A stretch of DNA of 51,379 bases, from positions 1 through 51,379 of the forward strand of contig JAJZZO010000007.1 of assembly GCA_021797495.1 (NCBI GenBank). The letters run 5' to 3'. This document shows positions 1 through 7,599 of this stretch, in pieces. Within the stretch, counting starts at the first letter, position 1, and every line of letters begins with the position of its first letter. The notes beneath the pieces are model-generated. The model did not search any database, was not told the origin of the DNA, and worked only from the letters and a program-made list of their open reading frames with translations. The DNA is from Microcaldota archaeon. GTDB taxonomy: Archaea > Micrarchaeota > Micrarchaeia > Micrarchaeales > Micrarchaeaceae. Both the position numbers and the translations under genes were made by a program.

Positions 1-195
1 CAGGGAAGTGCAAGTTTGGACAGTATAAAAAGAGGTTTGGAAAGAAATGTCAAAGGAATAGAGGTAAAAGCATCTGTCATAACCGATGTGGTTGTAGGGA
101 GATTCTGTTACAGGGTGTTTGACAATATGTATTCAAGACAAGCATTAGCATTAGAACATAAAGGGATAAAACTAGGTAAAAAGATAGAATATTGA
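1..195 (+). CDS. 3' end of a small unknown protein (left paralogue)
   Basis: An open frame enters from the left edge and stops at TGA 193-195, giving at least 64 residues. Its first 41 or so codons are almost identical to those of the gene at 374-664 (one synonymous change), after which the two proteins differ but keep an LEH...IK pattern. I do not recognise the family. The visible part is a soluble mix of alternating hydrophobic and charged residues with one cysteine. It converges on the tiny gene at 211-240, with only 15 bases between the two stops. Confidence 0.6.
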   Translation, partial: QGSASLDSIKRGLERNVKGIEVKASVITDVVVGRFCYRVFDNMYSRQALALEHKGIKLGKKIEY

Positions 196-210
196 AACGA
201 TTTTATATAT

Positions 211-240
211 TTAGTCTCCGCTTGATCCTGGGCCTCCCAT
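211..240 (-). CDS. Tiny gene, 9 codons, copy 1
   Basis: On the minus strand an ATG (240-238) follows GGTGAAAATT, a strong Shine-Dalgarno of the kind used by other genes here (compare GGTGATAAT before the gene at 41208). The frame reads MGGPGSSGD and stops at TAA (213-211). A TATA-like box, TATTTAAA on the minus strand, lies at 288-295, about 26 bases before the expected transcript start near 265. A T-run follows near 172-185. The frame, the ribosome site and the promoter are all conserved in copy 2. The product could be a micropeptide, or the conserved block could be part of a small RNA; translation is inferred. Confidence 0.5.
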   Translation of the reverse strand: MGGPGSSGD

Positions 241-285
241 AATTTTCACCTGATTTTTATATTTCAAAGCAAAATGGAATAGAAG

Positions 286-297
286 TGTTTAAATACA
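286..297. promoter_or_regulatory. TATA box between module units (copy 1)
   Basis: TTTAAATA at 288-295 is nearly symmetric and can serve both strands: the tiny gene to the left (expected start near 265) and the gene to the right (expected start near 317). The same box in the form CTTAAATA recurs at 805-812 beside copy 2. Confidence 0.55.
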
Positions 298-373
298 TTT
301 CTTCAATTTTCTTTGTATTTGTGTAAATGCGGCCAGTATTGATGAAAAATTCATAAACACAAGGGATAACCTG

Positions 374-664
374 ATGTATAACATCATAGAAGACGGAGAA
401 CTTGTAAACAAGTATTCATTTTTAGGGGATTTGCAGGCACCTCATGCGGGATTATTTATAGCTACGGTGCAGGGAAGTGCAAGTTTGGACAGTATAAAAA
501 GAGGTTTGGAAAGAAATGTCAAAGGAATAGAGGTAAAAGCATCTGTCATAACAGATGTGGTTGTAGGGAGATTCTGTTACAGGGTGTTTGACAATACGTA
601 CTCGAGTCAGGCTTATTCCTTAGAGCACAGGCACATTAAAACGTGGAAGAGAATTGATTACTAA
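374..664 (+). CDS. Small unknown protein, paralogue of the gene at the left edge
   Basis: Ninety-six residues from ATG 374. The middle section is almost identical to the gene cut by the left edge. The frame stays open upstream to 293 without an ATG, GTG or TTG, and that stretch (including SIDEKFINTRDNL) looks protein-like. An ATGCGG at 327 lies one base out of frame with it, and the same ATGCGG occurs at 835 after the second copy. The original start may therefore have been 327, with a frameshift since. No signal peptide or membrane segment is visible and no family is recognised. The gene converges on the tiny gene at 728-760. Confidence 0.5.
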   Translation: MYNIIEDGELVNKYSFLGDLQAPHAGLFIATVQGSASLDSIKRGLERNVKGIEVKASVITDVVVGRFCYRVFDNTYSSQAYSLEHRHIKTWKRIDY

Positions 665-727
665 AAATCATTACTAAGAAATGTAATAACTAGATAAAAA
701 GAATTAGCAAAAATATAATTTAAAGTA

Positions 728-760
728 TTAATCTCCTCCGCTTGATCCTGGGCCTCCCAT
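728..760 (-). CDS. Tiny gene, 10 codons, copy 2
   Basis: This is the second copy of the tiny frame. ATG 760-758 is preceded by GGTGAAAATT, reads MGGPGSSGGD and stops at TAA (730-728). It differs from copy 1 by one extra Gly codon and a synonymous GAC/GAT change, an in-frame change that fits selection on a peptide. Its TATA box on the minus strand is TATTTAAG at 805-812. T-rich stretches that could end the transcript lie at about 690-716. It lies downstream of the pcn-mscS-editing operon on the same strand but has its own promoter. Confidence 0.5.
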   Translation of the reverse strand: MGGPGSSGGD

Positions 761-802
761 AATTTTCACCCTAATTATACTTCAATCAGAATGCAACCGA
801 AG

Positions 803-814
803 CGCTTAAATACT
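803..814 (-). promoter_or_regulatory. TATA box of tiny gene copy 2
   Basis: CTTAAATA on the plus strand at 805-812 reads TATTTAAG on the minus strand. It lies about 48 bases before the tiny gene's ATG, which puts the expected transcript start near 782, about 12 bases before the GGTG ribosome site. Confidence 0.55.
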
Positions 815-858
815 TTTTTGCCTTGCCTTGTATAATGCGGTAAAGGGCTGGCCTTTGC

Positions 859-1269
859 TTATACGCTTCTTGATATCCTTGAGAGCTTATGCCCCTTTAC
901 CTTGAGCTCGAGCTCGTAGAATAAGCCGAAAGAGAGCTTCTTTACCGTGAAATTGTGGTCCGCAAGCGATTTTTGCAGCATCGTGAGCATTATCATAGAT
1001 TCCTGCGGTGCGGCGTTTTCAGCGAAAAGATGCGCGAACGGGTTGAGCACTATCGTGCCTGCACCCAGTTGCGCTGCAATCTTCTGTATCTCTAAAGATG
1101 CGCGGTCCACGGTATCCTGCTTTGTCTGTTCGTCCTTTTTCTCGAAGTTTGCAAATACCAATAGGGATTCGCCGGCTTCGACCGGCTCTCCATGCTCTAT
1201 TATGCTCGACCTTCCAGCGTCTTTTGGGAGGGCCTTTATGTAATCTACATGCCAGCACATGAATCGCAT
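859..1269 (-). CDS. Stand-alone threonyl-tRNA editing domain
   Basis: The 136-residue protein matches the archaeal ThrRS N-terminal editing domain (tRNA-Thr_ED, related to D-aminoacyl-tRNA deacylases). It starts MRFMCWHVDYI, has a central LVFANFEKKD strand region, then NPFAHLF and the ending GHKLSRISR, all typical of that family. The domain hydrolyses Ser-tRNA(Thr). No synthetase catalytic part follows, so this is a free editing factor and must act on tRNA charged by an enzyme encoded elsewhere. Free editing domains are known in some Crenarchaeota that split ThrRS into two proteins. It starts two bases after the mscS stop, as the last gene of a pcn-mscS operon. Confidence 0.85.
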   Translation of the reverse strand: MRFMCWHVDYIKALPKDAGRSSIIEHGEPVEAGESLLVFANFEKKDEQTKQDTVDRASLEIQKIAAQLGAGTIVLNPFAHLFAENAAPQESMIMLTMLQKSLADHNFTVKKLSFGLFYELELKVKGHKLSRISRSV

Positions 1270-1271
1270 AG

Positions 1272-2150
1272 TTACACCGGTTTTGTCGCAAACACCGCTG
1301 CCAACGATGTTTCCCTTATGAATTTTTCCGTTTCCTGCAGATGCTGCAGCTTCACGTCAGCGCATATGTCAAGACCGTAAAAAGTACTGTTCACATCGGT
1401 AATTTGTATGGAAAACGCGCCTATCTGCTTGCGTATTGGGGCTGGGGCACTTTTAAGGGATTTTTCCATCCTTGACTTAAAGTCGTCGAAACTTTTAGCT
1501 ACCGGAAGTTCGACGCGCTGCCTTATCTGCATGGTCTCGCTCCTCTCGTAGTTTATGATGGCCGCCTGTATCAATATTCCGTTAGGCACATATGTCCTGA
1601 CGTTGTCAGTCCCGATCAACGAGGAATAGACAAGCCCTACCTTTTCTATCTTTCCTTCAAAACCAGGGACCAGATGTCCGTGCGGCCATGTCGAGGCTAT
1701 GTTGCTGTACTGCCATGTTGTTATCTTTACCCTGTCCCCTATCTTGAATGGCCTGGCAGCCATTATCTCAAACCCCGCAAGTATGTTGCCAAGGGTGTTT
1801 TGCGCCGCTAGGCCAAGTACTATTCCAAGGAAACCCGCACCAACAAGAATTCCGGTGACATTGATTTTCAATTCATAGAGTACGGTTATGATAACTATGG
1901 CATATGCAAGTACTCTGAATAAATCCGCCAGCGCTGAGCCCTCTCCCTTAAAAGCCTTGCTCCCGGCAAGGACCAGGCCCCTTGCGACTATTTCTATCAC
2001 TATTATGCTGAAAATCAGGGTAAACGCTATGTTTATGTAGAATACATAAGAATTAGGAATGAACTTGTAAGCAATAAGCGCATGCACTAGGACTGCGCCG
2101 AAAATAAGTATTATTATGCCCGCAAGCAAGTTCCTCTTGAATTTATTCAA
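1272..2150 (-). CDS. mscS: MscS-family small-conductance mechanosensitive channel
   Basis: This 292-residue membrane protein has two N-terminal hydrophobic helices (about 8-28 and 34-55). A third, Gly/Ala-rich pore helix (about 92-125, containing GILVGAGFLGIVLGLAAQ) leads into the beta domain (PFKIGDRVKI). This order is diagnostic of MscS channels, which release solutes on osmotic downshock. The start is TTG 2150, nine bases after the pcn stop, with GTG as a weak ribosome site. It is likely co-transcribed with PCNA and the editing domain. Confidence 0.9.
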   Translation of the reverse strand: MNKFKRNLLAGIIILIFGAVLVHALIAYKFIPNSYVFYINIAFTLIFSIIVIEIVARGLVLAGSKAFKGEGSALADLFRVLAYAIVIITVLYELKINVTGILVGAGFLGIVLGLAAQNTLGNILAGFEIMAARPFKIGDRVKITTWQYSNIASTWPHGHLVPGFEGKIEKVGLVYSSLIGTDNVRTYVPNGILIQAAIINYERSETMQIRQRVELPVAKSFDDFKSRMEKSLKSAPAPIRKQIGAFSIQITDVNSTFYGLDICADVKLQHLQETEKFIRETSLAAVFATKPV

Positions 2151-2159
2151 AAAAACACT

Positions 2160-2903
2160 TTAGCTTTCCATGTAAGGCGCCAGGTAGTATGCAACCTCTG
2201 CGTCGCCTATCTTGTAATCCACTTTTATGGGCTCGTCGGTCTTTATAGAAAGGTTTATCAGCGAGCTGAGCGGGCATGCCTTCACTATCCTCTCCAGATA
2301 ATCGAGGTTGAACGTAGCAGATGCGGGTTTTACCACTTCTATCTTCTTTATTACTTCTGCCGCATTCATGTGCTCCTCTTCCAATTCACCGGCATCGCCC
2401 TTTGCGGCAACGACAAAGGAGTCCTTGTCTGCCTTGAAGCCTATGTATGTGGAAAGCAGCTTTGCATCCCCGAGTATGTCCTTGAAGGAATCGCTTTTCA
2501 CTTCTACCTTGGATTCGAACTCCACCTTTGGTTCTTTTTCAACGTCCTTCTTGACGTCTATCATGGGGAGCTTGTAGCGCCTCCTGCTTTTCTCGCCTAT
2601 GAATTCTATGGCGAATTTGTTGCTTGAATCCTTCATCTGCAGCTGCTCGCCTGGCCTTGCGCTCGCGAGTATCTTGCTCAGGTTGCTTATGTTGAGGCCT
2701 ATGCTCGACTGCTTCTCTACCTCGTATTTGGAGAACGCCTTGTTAGGTATGAAAAACGATATCATGCTTATGCCGCTCGGGTCCATTGCACGCAGCGTTA
2801 TGCCCTCTTTGGATATGGAAAACGTGCCTTCGTCTATGAGATTGACTATCGAATCAATGCAGTTCTTCCAATACTTCGCGTCATCTATTTTTATTTCGAA
2901 CAA
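2160..2903 (-). CDS. pcn: DNA polymerase sliding clamp PCNA
   Basis: This is the ring-shaped processivity clamp that tethers DNA polymerase, ligase and FEN1. The frame is open to ATG 2924, but I choose TTG 2903: it is preceded by GGTGA (2912-2908), and starting there gives MFEIKIDDAKYW, the usual archaeal PCNA N-terminus. The length of 247 residues is normal. A TATA box (TATATTTA on the plus strand, 2935-2942) puts the transcript start near 2912, downstream of the ATG at 2924, which also favours TTG 2903. Two clamp domains are visible, joined by a linker rich in Lys and Glu (around residues 115-135). It is the first gene of an operon with mscS and the Thr-editing domain. Confidence 0.95.
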   Translation of the reverse strand: MFEIKIDDAKYWKNCIDSIVNLIDEGTFSISKEGITLRAMDPSGISMISFFIPNKAFSKYEVEKQSSIGLNISNLSKILASARPGEQLQMKDSSNKFAIEFIGEKSRRRYKLPMIDVKKDVEKEPKVEFESKVEVKSDSFKDILGDAKLLSTYIGFKADKDSFVVAAKGDAGELEEEHMNAAEVIKKIEVVKPASATFNLDYLERIVKACPLSSLINLSIKTDEPIKVDYKIGDAEVAYYLAPYMES

Positions 2904-2932
2904 TAAATCACCAAAGAGCAGCATTGTGCAAG

Positions 2933-2944
2933 CGTATATTTACC
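2933..2944 (-). promoter_or_regulatory. TATA box of the pcn operon
   Basis: TATATTTA at 2935-2942 reads TAAATATA on the minus strand. It sits about 26 bases before the GGTGA ribosome site, so the leader of pcn would be only about ten bases. Confidence 0.55.
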
Positions 2945-3074
2945 CCGCAGTTGCGCCATAGTAATTAGGATTTGTTGCAAAAAATATTTAACCCCTCCTG
3001 TATTGGCGTGTTTGCTTATCTCGTAACAAATTCCGCTTAAGATAGGTATTAATTGCTTAGGCTGAAAAATATCA

Positions 3075-3968
3075 ATGGTATGCATGATAGTAATTGGCGT
3101 GACCGCGGATTATGGGTTGGGTAGCAGGATAGCAGAGCATATGGGCGCAAAGTATTGCAGGTTCTTCTCCAAGGTATTCCCAGACGGGGAATCGTACCTG
3201 CGCCTCGATGAAAATGTGCGCGGAGAGGATGTACTGCTTGTGCAGAGCATGGCGGAGCAGCAAGACAAAAGATTCACCGAGATGCTCATGGCCATAGACG
3301 CGATAGCGGAGGCGCATGCAAATAACATATACGGCCTTATACCGTACATGGCTTACGCCAGGCAGGACAGGCGCTTCCTTGACGGCGAACCAATAAGCGC
3401 GAGGAGCGTTCTGGGGGCTTTGCATAACGCAGGGATGTCGAAGCTTGCAGTAATAGAACCGCACAAGGAAGAGGAACTATCGTATTTCAAAGGAAAGAGC
3501 ATAGCCATAGACGTCATGAAAAAAGTAGTTAGGGGAGCGGTAGAAAAAACCGGGGCTGAAACGTTAGTGGCCCCGGATTCAGGGGTTTCGGGCCGTGTCA
3601 AGGGTGTTGCGGAAGAACTTGGCGTTGGCTGGGATTATCTTGAAAAAAAACGCGACAGAAATAACGGAAGCCTGAGCATAGGCAAAGGGCTTGGTGACCT
3701 GTCCGGGAAAAAAATCCTTGTGGTGGATGACATGATAAGCACGGGCGGCACGATCGTACAGGCGTCTGGAGAAGCGCTGTCCAAGGGTGCGGTTGGCATA
3801 AATGCCGCAGCTGTGCACCTTATCCTTGCAGATGGGGCATACGGCAGAATCAAAAACGCAGGAGTCGGCAACATATTCGGCTCAAACAGCACCGGCAGCA
3901 AGGGATGCGAAATGATAGACGTGTCGGAAGACGTGGCGGCAGCGTTGTCGCCGTTTTTGGTTGATTGA
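3075..3968 (+). CDS. prs: Ribose-phosphate pyrophosphokinase (PRPP synthase)
   Basis: The enzyme makes 5-phosphoribosyl pyrophosphate from ribose 5-phosphate and ATP, feeding purine, pyrimidine, His and Trp synthesis. The 297 residues show the FPDGE substrate loop (35-39), the YARQDRRF flexible-loop motif (about 96-103) and the PRPP-binding loop VVDDMISTGGT (near 215-225). An ATG at 3075 and another at 3084 are both possible. The absence of a ribosome site suggests leaderless translation. It is divergent from pcn. Its stop overlaps the start of the ABC ATPase gene, so the two are probably coupled. Confidence 0.95.
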   Translation: MVCMIVIGVTADYGLGSRIAEHMGAKYCRFFSKVFPDGESYLRLDENVRGEDVLLVQSMAEQQDKRFTEMLMAIDAIAEAHANNIYGLIPYMAYARQDRRFLDGEPISARSVLGALHNAGMSKLAVIEPHKEEELSYFKGKSIAIDVMKKVVRGAVEKTGAETLVAPDSGVSGRVKGVAEELGVGWDYLEKKRDRNNGSLSIGKGLGDLSGKKILVVDDMISTGGTIVQASGEALSKGAVGINAAAVHLILADGAYGRIKNAGVGNIFGSNSTGSKGCEMIDVSEDVAAALSPFLVD

Positions 3969-4881
3969 TTTGAAAAGCGTTATAGAGCTTGACAACGTAA
4001 GCAAAAAATTCGGAAAGGAATACGCACTGCACAGCATAGGGCTGAAAATCGGCAAAGGCATAACATTGGTACTTGGACCGAACGGTGCAGGAAAGAGCAC
4101 ATTGCTTAGGTGCATGGCAGGGCTGTATAAGCCGGATTCCGGAAAGGTGCATATGCTGGGAGCAGACCCGTATTCGGATGCAGGCATAAGAAAGCGCATA
4201 TCGTTCATGCCAGACAACTACGGGCTTTACGATTTCCTTAGCGTGAGGGACAACATGCTTTTTTTCGCAAGGCTTTATGGTGTTGACGATAAAGACGCGG
4301 TCTCCAAAGCCCTTGAAACGCTCAAGATGCTTGATGCGGATAATTACATCGATACGAAGGTGGGGCAATTGAGCAGGGGTACGAAACAGAAGATGCTCTT
4401 CTGCAAGGCGCTGATAAACAACCCTGACGTTATACTGCTTGATGAACCGACGGCATTTCTGGATGCCAGCAGCTCGGAGCGCGTGAGGGGCGAGCTTTCG
4501 GACATGGCAAAAGAAGGGAAATGCGTAGTATTCGTTACGCAGCGGGTCGACGAAGCGACAAGGTTCGACTCCAGGATATGCGTCATAAGGGAAGGACGCA
4601 TAATAAGGGATACGACCACTGGCGGGTTGTATGACGAGCTATTCAAAGAGACCACGGTAAGCATAAGGCTCGCAAAGCCAATAAGCGCAGGAAAACTGAG
4701 GAGTTTGGGAAACAAGGTAAAGATTGAACATGGCAACATGGTAAAAGTGAGTATACGCAATTATAGGGACATAAACGTTGTGCTGAAAAAACTGATGGAT
4801 GCTGGAGCTTATGTCGCCAGTGTAGATTATGCGGAGCCGATGATTGAAAGGCTTTACAGAGGGGATAACGACGGAGAATAA
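3961..4881 (+). CDS. ABC exporter ATP-binding subunit
   Basis: This is the ATPase of an ABC-2 type exporter of the NatA/drug-export kind; the substrate is unknown. It has Walker A GPNGAGKST (39-47), signature LSRGTKQ (137-143) and Walker B VILLDEP (157-163). The switch (H-loop) region reads FVTQRVDEA, with Gln where a His is normally found (about 194), which may slow or alter ATP hydrolysis. A C-terminal regulatory extension of about 80 residues follows. Start TTG 3961 overlaps the prs stop, and TTG 3970 is an alternative. Its 3' end overlaps the permease gene, so the two form one unit. Confidence 0.9.
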   Translation: MIDLKSVIELDNVSKKFGKEYALHSIGLKIGKGITLVLGPNGAGKSTLLRCMAGLYKPDSGKVHMLGADPYSDAGIRKRISFMPDNYGLYDFLSVRDNMLFFARLYGVDDKDAVSKALETLKMLDADNYIDTKVGQLSRGTKQKMLFCKALINNPDVILLDEPTAFLDASSSERVRGELSDMAKEGKCVVFVTQRVDEATRFDSRICVIREGRIIRDTTTGGLYDELFKETTVSIRLAKPISAGKLRSLGNKVKIEHGNMVKVSIRNYRDINVVLKKLMDAGAYVASVDYAEPMIERLYRGDNDGE

Positions 4882-5653
4882 GTCCATAGCAATAGCCATA
4901 AAGGACATGCGCGAGGTGTTCAGCAGCGTGTCCATTTACGGTCCGATGATAGGCGTGCCTATGTTCTTCGCGATAGCGCTTCCGTTCCTCACGGTGTATG
5001 TGGCGCTCCATGCCGCACCGAGCATAGCCTCCAGGATCGCCGCGGGGGCTGTAAGCGGCGTGAGCCCGTCGCAGATAAACAGCCTGTCTTTCATGTACTT
5101 CTTCGCAATAAACGTTCTGGGACCGATATTCCTGACAATACCAATATTCACAGCTTCGGTTATAGCTGCAGACAGTTTTGCCGGTGAGAAGGAGAGGAAA
5201 ACATCCGAAAACCTCCTTGCTGCACCCATAACGAATGGAGAATTGCTCCTTGGAAAAATCCTGGCCTCGTTGATACCGACGATAGTTTTAACCGTTGCGG
5301 TATTCGGAATATACGGAGCTACTGTCAATTTCCTTTCTTTTCAGGAGTTCGGCACGTACATACTTCCGACACCCACATGGATTATGATGCTTGCTTCCGC
5401 ACCTCTGCTCGCGCTTGCAGCGATAGCCGTGGTGGTGTTTGTCTCGGCACACGTAAAAGGGATAAAAGAGGCACAGCAAATAAGCACGCTTCTGGTGCTT
5501 CCTATACTTCTCATACCGTTCATATCTATACTTGGGATTGCCAACCTCAATGTTTCGTTTTTCGCCTATGCGATAGTGGTTTTGTGTGTTGTTGATTCCG
5601 TAATTTTTTACATAAGCGTGAAGGACTTCAAAAAGGAAAAGATTTTATATTAG
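4844..5653 (+). CDS. ABC-2 type exporter permease
   Basis: This 269-residue membrane protein is the partner of the upstream ATPase. About six hydrophobic segments are visible: near 30-55, 82-105, 139-165, 178-203, 212-235 and 238-258. The loop FAGEKERKTSENLLAAPI after the second segment is the usual coupling region of ABC-2 permeases (GEKE..T...LL..P). The start is TTG 4844 inside the ATPase gene (38-base overlap). Overlap and family pairing both support a two-gene exporter. Nothing in the sequence shows the substrate. Confidence 0.88.
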   Translation: MKGFTEGITTENKSIAIAIKDMREVFSSVSIYGPMIGVPMFFAIALPFLTVYVALHAAPSIASRIAAGAVSGVSPSQINSLSFMYFFAINVLGPIFLTIPIFTASVIAADSFAGEKERKTSENLLAAPITNGELLLGKILASLIPTIVLTVAVFGIYGATVNFLSFQEFGTYILPTPTWIMMLASAPLLALAAIAVVVFVSAHVKGIKEAQQISTLLVLPILLIPFISILGIANLNVSFFAYAIVVLCVVDSVIFYISVKDFKKEKILY

Positions 5654-5765
5654 GAAAGCCGATGACGGCGTGCTAGTGGTTCTGTTAATTTGCAGATACT
5701 ATGCCGACATACTTGAAGTGCGTATTTGCGTTTATGTACCTATAGATATTTCCAGAGTGCTTGCA

Positions 5766-6818
5766 ATGCCAACGATCGAGATGCGTAAAGAGGATGAAAC
5801 GAGCGTAACAGATGTGCTTTCAAAAATGAAAAAGGACGTGCATTCTGTAATAATACACAGCATAGATGATTTTGTTGCGTCTTCTGGCGTGGCAGAAACG
5901 GCGCCGGGATTACCTGACATGCTTAGGTACTATCCCGATTCTCTTGGCAAATATTCCAGGCCATCGATAATGATGCTTTGTGCAATGGCGCTTGGAGCTA
6001 AATATGAGGAGTGCATACTGCCCGCTGCCGCCATACAGCTATCGGAGGACTTTGTGTTGGTGCATGATGACATCGTAGATGGCAGCTTGCTGAGAAGGGG
6101 CAGGAACACGCTGCACAGCGTTTACGGAGTTGATAGGGCCATAAATGCAGGAGACATATTGCACGCTACGCTTGAAGAACTTCTGCATCACGTCTCAAAA
6201 CTCGAGAATGGAGAGGCTGTTTATAAGAAATTTAGGGAGATCGGCAACGTCACCGCAATAGGGCAGGACATGGATATATTTTATACCGGAAGTAACGCCT
6301 TGCAGGCTACCGAAAGCACGTACATAAGCATAGCCGCTTACAAGACATCGGCTTATAGCGTTTATGGACCGTTGCAGATTGGGGCTTTGATAGCAGGGGC
6401 TGAGATTTCGGTGCTAAACGCCCTGAAAGGCATCGGTCTGCCAAGCGGGATAGCGTTTCAGATAAACGATGATATCAGGGATATAACCGGCAAAGCCACA
6501 GGGAAAGACCCTTATGGCGATATAAGACAGGGTAAAACCACCTTGATATCTGTAAATACGTACAAGGATGCAGATAGCAAAGGAAAAGAGAGCATGGAAC
6601 ACGTATATTCCAAGAACCCGGAGAACAAAACCAATGAGGATATAAAAGCCGTGTTAGACTTGATGATGAGTACGGGCTCGATAGATTATGCAGCAGATGT
6701 AAAAGAGAGATACGAAAAAAGTGCAGTGGATGCGCTGCTGGAAAGCCAAAGTCTGGTACCTGAGAATGCCTACTCCGTGAAACTGATGAAGCTCATCGGC
6801 TCGTTATATTCTAGATGA
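5766..6818 (+). CDS. Geranylgeranyl-type polyprenyl diphosphate synthase (copy 1)
   Basis: This all-trans prenyl transferase condenses IPP with allylic diphosphates to give the C20 chains of archaeal lipids. From ATG 5766 (350 residues) the first Asp-rich motif is DDIVD (101-105) and the second DDIRD (235-239). Phe96, five residues before the first motif, is the position where an aromatic residue limits the chain to about C20 in type I archaeal enzymes. The frame is open upstream to 5670, but ATG 5766 gives the normal length and lies about 25 bases after AT-rich TATA-like sequence. A paralogue lies at 29258-30280. Confidence 0.88.
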   Translation: MPTIEMRKEDETSVTDVLSKMKKDVHSVIIHSIDDFVASSGVAETAPGLPDMLRYYPDSLGKYSRPSIMMLCAMALGAKYEECILPAAAIQLSEDFVLVHDDIVDGSLLRRGRNTLHSVYGVDRAINAGDILHATLEELLHHVSKLENGEAVYKKFREIGNVTAIGQDMDIFYTGSNALQATESTYISIAAYKTSAYSVYGPLQIGALIAGAEISVLNALKGIGLPSGIAFQINDDIRDITGKATGKDPYGDIRQGKTTLISVNTYKDADSKGKESMEHVYSKNPENKTNEDIKAVLDLMMSTGSIDYAADVKERYEKSAVDALLESQSLVPENAYSVKLMKLIGSLYSR

Positions 6819-6851
6819 GTACATATCTTGCCGTGGCAAGGCATTGAAGCC

Positions 6852-7502
6852 TTACCACCTCTTCCTTCTAATCGCAAGATATATGATTATCGATACCACT
6901 ACTATTACCACGATTGCCGCAACCAGATATGTAAGCAAGTTTGGGCTTATGGTTGATGTTGGAGACACGGTGGTGGTTATTGGAGGTACGGTGCTTGGAA
7001 CAGTTGTTGGTGCAGTCGGCGATACGGTGGTCGTGTTTGTCGGGCTGACTGTTGTTGTTGGAACCGTAGATGTAACCGGTTTGGTACTGTTGTAAACTGT
7101 TATAAACAGTGTTGGGAACCCATGTCGCGAATTGTCGGCGCCTCCTGTCTCTATGCCTGCAGTATAATTGCCAGGGATTGCATTTGCAGCTATAGATACT
7201 GTAAGTATGCCTGAAAAAGGCGGGACTCCTGATGATTTCGAAAAACCTATATTAACCCCGTTCGGAAGCAATGCTGTTGTGGGTTTCAGCGGAGTTACAC
7301 CCATGGTTGTATTGCCAGCAGTGCCGTTATACAATGTCACATTATAATTTATGTGCGTTGTAGAATTCAGGTATAAGAAAAGGTGCGTTTGGTTAAGCGT
7401 TACGAATGCAATACCCGTAACAGTTGAAGCAGAAGACACCATGCTCATGAAAACTAAGAGCATTACTGATATCGCTAGGTATTTAGCATATATTTTGGAC
7501 AT
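6852..7502 (-). CDS. Surface-anchored Thr/Pro-stalk protein
   Basis: From ATG 7502 (216 residues) the protein has a signal peptide (about 1-24, YLAISVMLLVFMSMVSSAS). An extracellular beta-rich domain with several N-x-S/T sites follows, then a low-complexity Thr/Pro/Val/Ser stalk (about 135-180), a C-terminal membrane helix (LLTYLVAAIVVIVVVSIIIY) and the tail RRKRW. This is the layout of a wall-attached archaeal surface protein. GGTGTTCAA directly before ATG 7502 decides the start, and a TATA box (TTTATATAAATA on the minus strand) lies about 30 bases before it. The protein at 32019 has the same layout. The function is unknown. Confidence 0.75.
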   Translation of the reverse strand: MSKIYAKYLAISVMLLVFMSMVSSASTVTGIAFVTLNQTHLFLYLNSTTHINYNVTLYNGTAGNTTMGVTPLKPTTALLPNGVNIGFSKSSGVPPFSGILTVSIAANAIPGNYTAGIETGGADNSRHGFPTLFITVYNSTKPVTSTVPTTTVSPTNTTTVSPTAPTTVPSTVPPITTTVSPTSTISPNLLTYLVAAIVVIVVVSIIIYLAIRRKRW

Positions 7503-7599
7503 TTGAACACCATTAAAATAGTATAGACAATATTTATATAAATAAGCATCGGCCTGTAAACTATAAATATATGGTCTTGCCAAATAGGCAATTGCTTTT

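Larger units (their letters stand above)
1..835. repeat. Tandem duplication of a gene plus tiny-gene module
   Basis: Two copies of a roughly 0.5 kb unit lie head to tail. The first 124 bases of the window match 470-593 with one mismatch, then the coding ends diverge. Both copies are followed by the same converging tiny reading frame (211-240 and 728-760) and the same promoter-bearing spacer (TATA-like boxes at 288-295 and 805-812). After each spacer comes a vestige of the same gene start, ATGCGG (327 and 835). The vestige at 835 is not followed by an open frame, which suggests a third unit was lost. The left copy is cut by the window edge. Confidence 0.85.
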
